A stretch of DNA of 64,000 nucleotides from contig CP036163.1 of the NCBI GenBank assembly GCA_019056595.1, positions 3,658,001 through 3,722,000 of the forward strand, read 5' to 3'. Shown here piece after piece: positions 56,449 to 64,000 of this stretch; the first letter of the stretch is position 1, and the number at the start of each line of letters is the position of its first letter. The position numbers were made by a program, and so were the translations under genes. A model generated the notes under the pieces. That model worked only from the letters and a program-made list of their open reading frames with translations. It was not told where the DNA came from and made no database searches. This DNA comes from Pectobacterium atrosepticum. Lineage in GTDB: Bacteria > Pseudomonadota > Gammaproteobacteria > Enterobacterales > Enterobacteriaceae.

Positions 56449-58644
56449 TTAAAAAATCACTGAATAGTTAACGCCAAACGTTCGTCCACGGCCTTTGTAG
56501 TCGTACAGTGAGGTAGAACCGTAGGTTGGGCTATAAAGTAGCGGTGCTCGCTGACCCCAAACGGTGGTGTATTCTTTGTCCAATAGATTTTCGATGCTGA
56601 AGCTCAATGTACCCACAGGGAGTTGGTAGCTACCGATAAAATCAACAGTGTTGTAACCGTTGATTTTATTGCCTTTTGCGTCAGTTAAGTCAAAGGATTG
56701 GGTGCTTTGTACGCGTAGATTCCACGGATCGGGCGCCCAGCCGATATAGGCAGTTGCTTTGGATGGGCTGGCGTAAATCACATCCCATTTCTGCCATTTT
56801 CCGCTGACTTTGGTTTCAGATTTCAGCACGTTGAAGTTGACGCCTGTGCTCCAGACCGTATCTGGAATAATGTAATCCACCGCACCTTCCAATCCATAAA
56901 TACGGCGCTTATCGTCATTGACGTTAATGGTCATATCACTGCGGTTAATCGAAATGGACTTATCAGAGAGCGAGTAGTATGCGGCAAGCTGCGTACGCAG
57001 CGCATCACCGGTGTAGCGCCAGCCTAGCTCGTAGGAGTCAACTTTGATTCCCTGTAGTTTGGACTGTCCTACATTGACGCTGTTAACCAACTGATAGTGG
57101 CCGTTGACCAGACGATAGGTACCGTTGCCATAGTATTTACCGGGATCCGGCAACTCCACGCCCTGAGAGAAGTTAAGCCACGTTTGTTGACGGTCGGTTA
57201 TGTGCATCAATATACCGGCGTTATACAGAACGTTGTCATAATCGGTTGACCCGCCAGGAATTGTATCTGCGGAGGTCGCTTGACCGTTAGCGATGGCCTG
57301 TTGTTGCGCGTAGCCAACGAAATCATCAATTTTGTTCTGAGTATGCTGGTAACGTACGCCACCGCTCAGGGTTATGGTGTCGTTAATGTCATAGTTTGAC
57401 TGGAGGAAGGCAGCCAGATTGGTCATTTCATAACCCGGATAACGCCCCGTTGTGTAGATGCTTTGATTGTTCAGGCCTCCAGACGCGTTAGCTTTTGCTA
57501 AATCGAAGAACATCTGGTTTGAGGTAAAGCGTTCGTGATCGGCATCCAGACCGTAGGTAAGCTGTAGACTGTCCAATGGCTTACTGTTTAGCGTCAATTT
57601 AGCGCCATATTGGTCGGTATCTTGTTGAGAAGAGGAAAGGCTACTGACTCTATTGCTGGATACAGTAGGGAACGGATAGAACGACAGAGACTCATCGCGG
57701 TAATAGAATTGGCTTACCAATTCTTGCCCGAAGAAATCCGTGTTGGAGTATTGCATGCTGATCAAGTGACGCTCTGTACCTGGAACCCGGTCAGAATTTA
57801 GTCCTTTACTGGCGTAGGCGGTTCCGTTACCAGTCACCGCAGAGAAATTGTTGCCGAGAAACAGGCCGTAGTTATCGTCACCTTGGCTCTTGTAGTATTG
57901 CGTTACCAGTTGCAGTTGCTGAGTTTCATCAATATTCAGCGTACCGGTGCCCATCAGATCGAGACGATCGGAATACTGAAGGCCGGTTTGTGTGTTATCA
58001 AGTAGTGTGGCGTTACCATTGCCGTCGTACCAACCGCCAAACTTCTGGTAAGCAATAGACATTCGTCCGGAAATACGTTCGTTACCGCCGGAGAAGGCGC
58101 TGGCAATACGCTCATCATGATCTTTGTTTCTATTGAAACCGCTTTTGGTTCCGACCTCAAATTCTGTCTCAATTTCCGGTTGGCCTTTTTTGGTGACGAT
58201 GTTGATTAAGCCTCCCGTACTGCCTCCTCCGTAAAGTGAAGTGGCGCCGGAGATGACTTCGATATGCGCAATATTGAACGGATCAATAGCGTCCAACTGA
58301 CGGCTATCGGTACGGGATGAGTTCAGCCGCACACCGTCAATCAGCACGACAATCGCGCGCCCACGCATATTCATACCGTAGTTGGTACGGCTCTGGCTGC
58401 TGACATCGAGGCCGGGAATCAATTGCGCTAATGCATCTTTTAACTCTTTGCCACCATGGATTTGTTGCTCCAGTTCAGTGCCTTCGATTACCCAGGTGGT
58501 TTGTGCCATTTCTGTGACAGTTCGGTGGGTTCTGCTTGCGGAAACTACCATTTCATCTTCACCTGTTTGCTGTGCAGTGACAGGGGCGATCATGACTAGA
58601 AATAACGGATTAAGTGTCCAACGCGTGTATTTTTTTATGTTCAT
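56449..58644 (-). CDS. iutA: Aerobactin-type TonB-dependent siderophore receptor
   Basis: A 731-aa outer-membrane beta-barrel receptor closely resembling IutA: LNPLFLVMIAPVTAQQTGED (signal and mature start), TonB-box-like EMVVSAS, AQLIPGLDVSSQSRTNYGMN in the plug, and the C-terminal YKGRGRTFGVNYSVIF ending in Phe. The start at 58644 has GGAAG upstream; one upstream Met in the same frame is an alternative. No aerobactin synthesis (iucABCD) genes are adjacent, so it would be used to take siderophore made by others. Fur-like boxes lie at 58880-58916. Confidence 0.88.
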   Translation of the reverse strand: MNIKKYTRWTLNPLFLVMIAPVTAQQTGEDEMVVSASRTHRTVTEMAQTTWVIEGTELEQQIHGGKELKDALAQLIPGLDVSSQSRTNYGMNMRGRAIVVLIDGVRLNSSRTDSRQLDAIDPFNIAHIEVISGATSLYGGGSTGGLINIVTKKGQPEIETEFEVGTKSGFNRNKDHDERIASAFSGGNERISGRMSIAYQKFGGWYDGNGNATLLDNTQTGLQYSDRLDLMGTGTLNIDETQQLQLVTQYYKSQGDDNYGLFLGNNFSAVTGNGTAYASKGLNSDRVPGTERHLISMQYSNTDFFGQELVSQFYYRDESLSFYPFPTVSSNRVSSLSSSQQDTDQYGAKLTLNSKPLDSLQLTYGLDADHERFTSNQMFFDLAKANASGGLNNQSIYTTGRYPGYEMTNLAAFLQSNYDINDTITLSGGVRYQHTQNKIDDFVGYAQQQAIANGQATSADTIPGGSTDYDNVLYNAGILMHITDRQQTWLNFSQGVELPDPGKYYGNGTYRLVNGHYQLVNSVNVGQSKLQGIKVDSYELGWRYTGDALRTQLAAYYSLSDKSISINRSDMTINVNDDKRRIYGLEGAVDYIIPDTVWSTGVNFNVLKSETKVSGKWQKWDVIYASPSKATAYIGWAPDPWNLRVQSTQSFDLTDAKGNKINGYNTVDFIGSYQLPVGTLSFSIENLLDKEYTTVWGQRAPLLYSPTYGSTSLYDYKGRGRTFGVNYSVIF

Positions 58645-59297
58645 CATTCTTCCTTTAATCAGGTGAAACATTTACCCCAGAGGCGCGATAATGCTGAGCA
58701 GGCAATAAGTTACGTCGAGTTGAATTGCCTGTGATACGTACAGGAGAACCATCAAATCAATTTGCCAGTATTGGTGAATCTGCAATTGTGGAATCACGGG
58801 AACGTAAAGTCAGAATACCCACACTACTTGTCAGTGTTTTATGCGGCAAAGTCATCATCAAACAGCGTTTATGTGGTGTGATAATGCGAATTATGTCGAT
58901 AATGACTCTTATCATCAATCTCGGTTTTTCGACTAGACATAATAGATGTTGAAAATAGCCAAGCTAAATTAGCGGCTTACTGCGCTGTGAGAGGGCAAAC
59001 CTCAACCTCGATACCCGTTTCATCGTGATAAGGAATGTGCTGGTTTCTTATAATTCTTAACTGATATCAATGAATTACATCTTGTTGTAATGATATTACT
59101 GAAATTTTGTCAATCTTTATTAGTAATAGTTTTCATTTGTAAAACGATTATCATTTGTATTATTATTTATTAATGTTGCTCGACCGACCTTGACACGTTT
59201 TTTGGTGTTCCGATCTTGCTTACATTTTTATCGCCTGGAAGATTGTGATTGCACGACTGACACCAGGAAGTTGACGTTCAAGAGACGGAGTTGGATT
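58645..59297. promoter_or_regulatory. Divergent regulatory region iutA / fusB with Fur-like boxes
   Basis: No gene seen. GATAATGACTCTTATCATC (58898-58916) overlaps GATAATGCGAATTATGTCG (58880-58898); both are Fur-box-like hexamer arrays on the iutA side, though 240 bp from its start. A second candidate, TAAAACGATTATCATTTGT (59140-59158), is on the fusB side. Confidence 0.6.
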
Positions 59298-60260
59298 GTG
59301 AGTCGTGAAAATCTTCATGGGGCTTTATTGGGTGCGAATCGCACCGGCAGCAGTGTATTGCTGGCTCCTCTTACTCATTCCTATTCAACAACAGCGCTAA
59401 CCTCCGATGTGCCTAACTGGCGCTCGCTGGCCTTTTTTGTTTTGTCCTGCGTGGCGCATGCGGCGCTGGCAGTTTTCTTTTTATTGCACTATTCCCCGAA
59501 AGAAAGCATTGAAGAGATGGCGGGAAACGCAGGCGGAAGCATGCAGGTGACGATGATGGCTGCGGCGATGTCACAGGCTGCTGATACGTCGCCACCTGTA
59601 GCCGACCCTCCCGTTGCTCAACCGACTCCCGTCGTGATGCCGATTTTAACGCCATTGCCAGAACACCCCAATCCTGTCATTAAACAGCCAGTCATCGAGC
59701 GTAAGCCTGTCACTCCCGTTACGGAAAAAAAGCCTCCCGTGCGTGAGAGAAAGCCGCTTGAAAAGAAACCGGAAGATAAACCGAAAGAACAGCAGCAGGC
59801 CCGATCGCAGCAGACACAGCAAACACAGCAGGCAGAGAAGAAAAGTGAGTCTCCGGTAGCGACAGCTCAAACCGGTGACGCACCGTCTCCAATGCCATCT
59901 TCTGTTGGCATGCCGGGTAGTGCGTCAACGGCCAAAGCAGGAGAAAGCGATAGCGGTCAGGCGGTTCGTGGTGCAGGGAAAAGCAATAGTCAAAATTTCA
60001 AAGCGCTGCATCGCCGCGTGAATTATCCCTCTCGGGCAAAAGCGCTGGGCGTGGAAGGAAACGTGCGCGTCAAATTCGATATCACCGGTAGCGGCACAGT
60101 CACTAATGTACAAATTCTGTCTGAAACGCCAGACGGCGTATTTGGCGATGATGTGATGAAGGACATGGCGCGTTGGCGCTATCGGACAGAGGCACCGGTT
60201 GAGAATCAGGTGGTTTCCATCGTTTTCAAGCTTAATGGGCACATTCAGGTTGACGATTAG
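59298..60260 (+). CDS. fusB: TonB-like energy transducer, FusB
   Basis: A 320-aa inner-membrane-anchored TonB protein. A single membrane helix (LAFFVLSCVAHAALAVFFLL), a Pro/Gln/Lys-rich periplasmic spacer and the C-terminal TonB domain with YPSRAKALGVEGNVRVKFDI are visible. The GTG start at 59298 is chosen since GGAG lies upstream and the longer frame is unlike the family. It precedes the receptor gene, as in the Pectobacterium fus operon, and would energise it. Confidence 0.85.
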   Translation: MSRENLHGALLGANRTGSSVLLAPLTHSYSTTALTSDVPNWRSLAFFVLSCVAHAALAVFFLLHYSPKESIEEMAGNAGGSMQVTMMAAAMSQAADTSPPVADPPVAQPTPVVMPILTPLPEHPNPVIKQPVIERKPVTPVTEKKPPVRERKPLEKKPEDKPKEQQQARSQQTQQTQQAEKKSESPVATAQTGDAPSPMPSSVGMPGSASTAKAGESDSGQAVRGAGKSNSQNFKALHRRVNYPSRAKALGVEGNVRVKFDITGSGTVTNVQILSETPDGVFGDDVMKDMARWRYRTEAPVENQVVSIVFKLNGHIQVDD

Positions 60261-60336
60261 TCGTAAGCATTACATGCAGTACATACAACAATAATTTTAT
60301 TTCTTAATAATTGGATTCATTGGGGATTTTGAATAA

Positions 60337-62928
60337 ATGAATAAGAACGTCTATTTAATGATGCTACTGTCATTATTATCAGGGCCTGCACTCGCACAGC
60401 AAAATGACACCTCTGCCGATGAAAACCAGCAGAAAAAAAATGCAGAAACCGAAGAAGAACAGCAAAGCGATTCATCTTCGGGAAATAGTGAAGATACCAT
60501 TTTAGTTCGCTCAACCCCGACCAGCCAGTCGATGGGGTCGCAGATCATTAATGCAGAGCAGATTAAAAAAATGCCTACCGGAAACGGTTCAGTGCCGGAG
60601 TTATTAAAAAATAACCCAGCAGTACAATTCTCTAATACGGCGAATAGCAGCAATACGCCAGGTGAATTAGCGCCGGAAAATGTCTCGTTCCACGGCGAGA
60701 AGTTTTACAACAATAACTTTATGATTGATGGGTTATCGAACAATAGTAATATCAACCCCGGAGCCAATAAGGGTGAATTGGGCTCGAATCCTGATGGATA
60801 CAGCCCGACCGATTTACCTGCTGGTGGCACGCAATCGTTCTGGATTAACTCGGAGCTGATTGAATCACTCGAGGTTTTTGATAGTAATATTTCGGCTAAG
60901 TACGGTGATTTTACCGGTGGTGTGGTGGATGCCAGACTAATGGATCCCAAGCTGGATAAAGCCTCTGGTAAGATTTCTTATCGCACCTCGCGTGACAGTT
61001 GGACCAGCTATCACGTCGATGAGAGTATTAGCGACGAATTTTATTCTGGTACCAACTTGTACTACCAACCAAAATTTAAGAAGCAGTTTTATTCGGCCAC
61101 TTTTAATCAACCGTTGAGTGATAAAGCCGGCTTTATTTTTGCCTATAACCGCCAGCAGTCAGATATCCCCCATTATCAGGAGTTCTTGCGGCAGTGGAGC
61201 GATCAGGAACGGATTAGCGAAACCTACCTGCTCAAAGGCTCCTATCTGGCGGACAACGGCGATATTGTCCGCATGACGGGCATGTATTCCCCGCATGAAT
61301 CTAAATATTACAAAAAAAATGTGAAGAACGGGTCTTATACCAATAACGGCGGTGGCCATCGCTTTAATATGGAATGGGAACACAATGCCCGTTGGGGGAA
61401 AATGACCAGTCTGGCGGGATATCAGTTTGAACAAAATAAAATTGAGCATGAATCTAATGAGTTTATTAGCTGGTTCCACACTGTTCCTGGGTTAAATTTT
61501 ACTTCCCCATCACTGGGGTGGCAGACTACAAACAGAAATTCACAGGTTGGTGGCTATGGAACGTTTACGACAGAAAAAAAGACTACCACGCTGAAGCAGG
61601 ATTATGAACTTAACCCCGTCTTCTTGCTAGGGATGACCCATCAGGTCGATTTTGGCTGGCAGACTGACTTTGCTAGTGCGCAGTATATCCGTTCTCAAAA
61701 TGCCAATTTTGCCAGCGTTGCGGCGAATGCTATCTACATTAATCCCAATGTTGTATGCCTACCCGGTGACACGACGTGTATTCCCGGTGAGCAGTTTGCT
61801 GGCACTAACATAGTTTACCCAGCCCGTTCCGTACAGGTTAGTAATATTAACTATGCAGTTTATTTGCAAGACAGCATGGCATGGGGGCGTTTAGAAGTGA
61901 CTCCAGGCGTGCGTGTCACATATGATGACTTCTTGGAAAATCTGAACGTTGCCCCTCGTTTTGCCGCCTCTTATGATGTATTCGGTGATCGATCAACTCG
62001 CGTATTCGGCGGAGCCAACCGCTACTATGCGACAAATCTGCTGACATATAAGTTGCGTCAGGGGATTGGTACAAATACTGTGCAAAACCGCAGGTCACCT
62101 ACTGCACCATGGACTGCAGCTTCGGAAAGAACGGGAACCAATTACGCCGTTTCTGATTTAAATACGCCTTATAGCGATGAAGTGACGCTAGGGTTATCAC
62201 AGCGCGTGATGGATACAGTTTGGACGGCAAAATGGGTTAACCGTCAGGGGAAGGATCAGTTTGGTCGCGAAACGACCACGATTGATGGCCAAAGTTACCG
62301 CGTGATGAATAATGATGGTCGGACAGAGGGGAATACACTGTCTTTAGAAGTGGAGCCAATTAGCCCGCACCGTTTTAGCTTTGCTGAAGTGAACTGGAAA
62401 TTGGGTGCTAGCATCACGAAAAATAAAGCTAATTCGATCGCTTACTACGAGGATACGAATACAGACGAGAGTCGGGTGATTGTTGACGGTAAGTTGATGT
62501 ATAAGGGCGATATGGATGCGATGGATTTCAATACTCCATGGCGGGCCTTCCTGAGTGTGGATACTTACTTCCCTGCGGCTCGTCTCAACTGGGGGCAGAG
62601 CGTGGGCTATATCGCGGGTTACAAAGGCTATACAACCTTGTCATCCGCGACGGTGTGCCCCGGCGGTAGCCCTGCGTGTAATGCTGAACCTAGCTTTACA
62701 GGAAGCGCTATAGAATATATCTCGACCCAATATGACGACTTTATCTCCTACGACTGGCGTTTCTCCTACTCGCAGCCGGTATACAAAACTCAGACGCTGG
62801 ATATCACTCTGGATGTACTGAACGTTTTAGATAACGTGGTCGAAACATCGCAAAAAACTGCTTCTGGTAGTGCCGTCACCTACAAACCCGGCCGTCAGTT
62901 CTGGCTTGGCGTCGCTTACACCTGGTAA
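60337..62928 (+). CDS. fusA: TonB-dependent ferredoxin receptor FusA
   Basis: An 863-aa outer-membrane receptor that imports plant ferredoxin as an iron source and is the target of M-type pectocins in Pectobacterium. Signal peptide residues 1-20 (ALA|Q), acidic low-complexity segment 22-50, TonB box EDTILVRS (52-59), plug about 60-190, 22-strand barrel, ending in YTW. Two Cys pairs lie in predicted surface loops (CLPGDTTC and CPGGSPAC). It sits between fusB and fusC. The assignment relies on context and overall resemblance. Confidence 0.85.
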   Translation: MNKNVYLMMLLSLLSGPALAQQNDTSADENQQKKNAETEEEQQSDSSSGNSEDTILVRSTPTSQSMGSQIINAEQIKKMPTGNGSVPELLKNNPAVQFSNTANSSNTPGELAPENVSFHGEKFYNNNFMIDGLSNNSNINPGANKGELGSNPDGYSPTDLPAGGTQSFWINSELIESLEVFDSNISAKYGDFTGGVVDARLMDPKLDKASGKISYRTSRDSWTSYHVDESISDEFYSGTNLYYQPKFKKQFYSATFNQPLSDKAGFIFAYNRQQSDIPHYQEFLRQWSDQERISETYLLKGSYLADNGDIVRMTGMYSPHESKYYKKNVKNGSYTNNGGGHRFNMEWEHNARWGKMTSLAGYQFEQNKIEHESNEFISWFHTVPGLNFTSPSLGWQTTNRNSQVGGYGTFTTEKKTTTLKQDYELNPVFLLGMTHQVDFGWQTDFASAQYIRSQNANFASVAANAIYINPNVVCLPGDTTCIPGEQFAGTNIVYPARSVQVSNINYAVYLQDSMAWGRLEVTPGVRVTYDDFLENLNVAPRFAASYDVFGDRSTRVFGGANRYYATNLLTYKLRQGIGTNTVQNRRSPTAPWTAASERTGTNYAVSDLNTPYSDEVTLGLSQRVMDTVWTAKWVNRQGKDQFGRETTTIDGQSYRVMNNDGRTEGNTLSLEVEPISPHRFSFAEVNWKLGASITKNKANSIAYYEDTNTDESRVIVDGKLMYKGDMDAMDFNTPWRAFLSVDTYFPAARLNWGQSVGYIAGYKGYTTLSSATVCPGGSPACNAEPSFTGSAIEYISTQYDDFISYDWRFSYSQPVYKTQTLDITLDVLNVLDNVVETSQKTASGSAVTYKPGRQFWLGVAYTW

Positions 62929-62933
62929 ATCCT

Positions 62934-62974
62934 ATGCCCTGTCATTCGTCACATGCTGACGTATGACGGGGCAT
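62934..62974 (+). promoter_or_regulatory. Intercistronic hairpin between fusA and fusC
   Basis: ATGCCC-tGTCAT-tCGTCA...TGACG-TATGAC-GGGCAT forms a long stem, followed by TTTTG. It could be an attenuator or mRNA-stability element that lowers fusC expression. Confidence 0.6.
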
Positions 62975-63033
62975 TTTGCATTGATGCACTCAAAGAATTG
63001 CCTTACGGCAAAAATAAAAACGAAAAGGTTGTT

Positions 63034-64000
63034 ATGAACTGGAAGAAATGTTGCTGGTTATCGCTAACGGCTGTCGGTCTGTTAGCGGGAAGCGTTGTAA
63101 GCCAGGCTGAAGAAATAAAAAGTCCGTTGCCGGTTTTTAAAGAAGGAACGCTGGCGAATGGATTTCGTTACACCCTCGTGCAGCTGGAAGGGCCGAAGAC
63201 GCGAGTGGATATTCGCCTGATTGTTGATGTCGGGTCGATTGATGAGAAAGACAATGAATCCGGCGTGGCGCACATGGTGGAGCATATGGTGTTCCGCGCC
63301 AGCGACGAGTTTCCTCAAGGTGTGAGTACGGAACTGCATAAACAAGGCTGGGGACGCGGTCAGAGCTATAACGCCGTAACCAACTATGAACGCACCATGT
63401 ACATGATGAGCCCGCCGAAAGGTAACCTCGATCTGGGAGCGACTTTGCAGGCGCTGAGCCAGATGACGGGCCATGCCAAGCTGTTGCAAAGCGATCTCGA
63501 CGACGAGCGCAAAATCATTCTGGAAGAGTGGCGCGGCAAGCTGGGTGTAGCGGAACGCATGAACCAGCAGCGCGTACAGGCTATTCGGCATGACTCCCGT
63601 TATCCTTCCCGCCCGGTAATTGGCACGGAAGAGTCGATTAACGATACGCCGGCCAGCGTGCTGCAGGATTTCTATCAGCGTTGGTATCACCCGTCGAATA
63701 TGCGTTTGATGATTATTGGTGATATCACGCCTGCGGATGCGGAGCGCGAAATTCAACGCTATTTTGCAGCGCTGCCGAATGTCGCGGTGCCTACACGTGA
63801 TTACTACGAACCGTTACTGAAACCGCAGCTCAAAGTGGCGCGTTTGCAGGATAGCCAAAGCGGCAGCAGTCAGGTGTCGTTTGTCTACCGTTTCAATGAT
63901 AAAGACGCATTCGGCCAATCAGAGTACCGTCACCGTTTACTTACGCAAATCACGATGTCTGCGGTAACGCGTCAGGTTCGTCGACAAAAAGCGGAACTGC
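63034..64000 (+). CDS. fusC: M16-family zinc protease FusC, 3' end outside window
   Basis: The frame starts at ATG 63034 (AAAAGG upstream) and stays open to the end of the window (322 codons). A signal peptide (about 1-25, SQA|EE) is followed by the inverted zinc motif HMVEH (residues 80-84) and a downstream Glu in ILEEWRGKLG (about 164-165), the M16 metal site. In the Fus system this periplasmic protease cleaves imported ferredoxin so that its iron-sulphur cluster is released. Confidence 0.88.
   Translation, partial: MNWKKCCWLSLTAVGLLAGSVVSQAEEIKSPLPVFKEGTLANGFRYTLVQLEGPKTRVDIRLIVDVGSIDEKDNESGVAHMVEHMVFRASDEFPQGVSTELHKQGWGRGQSYNAVTNYERTMYMMSPPKGNLDLGATLQALSQMTGHAKLLQSDLDDERKIILEEWRGKLGVAERMNQQRVQAIRHDSRYPSRPVIGTEESINDTPASVLQDFYQRWYHPSNMRLMIIGDITPADAEREIQRYFAALPNVAVPTRDYYEPLLKPQLKVARLQDSQSGSSQVSFVYRFNDKDAFGQSEYRHRLLTQITMSAVTRQVRRQKAEL

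Noticed and set aside
58725-58952. 75-codon frame between iutA and fusB
   Set aside because: No ribosome site and it runs through the Fur-like boxes; treated as noncoding.
63082-63756. 224-codon minus-strand frame opposite fusC
   Set aside because: Shadow of fusC, whose zinc motif and signal peptide are clear.

Overview
The window comes from an enterobacterial soft-rot plant pathogen, almost certainly Pectobacterium. Three things show this: Enterobacteriaceae-like core gene order (smpB-ssrA-ratA-ratB-bamE-recN-nadK-grpE; divergent talA-tktB and maeB; hemF-ypeA), ERIC repeats, and plant-directed functions (galactan breakdown, beta-glucoside use, a D-apionate-type cluster, and a Fus ferredoxin-piracy system). 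No computation or database search was possible; family names are from recognition of motifs and overall sequence.

Region 1 (1-12377) is an AT-rich accessory island at the 3' end of ssrA. It carries two P4-type tyrosine integrases (1036-2223 and 10984-12213), so it is probably two elements in tandem. Its content is a 5'-truncated ApeA-like HEPN protein, an AlpA regulator, a BamE-like lipoprotein with a membrane partner, a MOBQ-type MobA relaxase with a recognisable RSF1010-like oriT beside it, six short translationally coupled AT-rich genes (one TraD-like), and a LA2681-type HEPN protein next to the right integrase. I read the right part as an integrative mobilizable element with a candidate anti-phage cargo gene.

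Region 2 (12378-23568) is core chromosome: tmRNA, smpB, ratA/ratB, bamE, recN (two LexA boxes), nadK, grpE, mntH (Fur box), a tautomerase, an MFS carrier, gldA and nudK.

Region 3 (23963-38777) is carbohydrate and amino-acid supply: a galacto-oligosaccharide ABC transporter (ganEFG plus ATPase), a secreted GH53 galactanase with a ricin-type lectin tail, the LacI regulator GanR, a polar amino-acid ABC operon, and a beta-glucoside PTS operon (EIIBCA, GH1 phospho-glucosidase, BglG-type antiterminator) whose leader has a 29-nt RAT overlapping a terminator.

Region 4 (39079-52597) holds tktB-talA and maeB, which are adjacent and divergent in E. coli. Here they are separated by about 8 kb carrying derI, an anion-type MFS carrier, a DhaKL-type kinase, a TpiA-like isomerase, a TIM-barrel decarboxylase candidate (oiaC), an ApnO-like oxidoisomerase and a SorC-family regulator. 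Together these make a coherent D-apionate -> 3-oxo-isoapionate -> L-erythrulose -> erythrose-4-phosphate route feeding transketolase/transaldolase. The oiaC reading frame is broken by one in-frame TAA.

Region 5 (52994-64000) has mtr, yaiI, hemF and ypeA, then an iron-uptake block: an orphan aerobactin-type receptor iutA, and divergently fusB (TonB-like), fusA (receptor) and fusC (M16 protease, cut by the window end), with Fur-like boxes between. ERIC elements lie at 18308, 28291 and 52669; two of them share an internal insert whose three hairpins are kept by compensatory changes.
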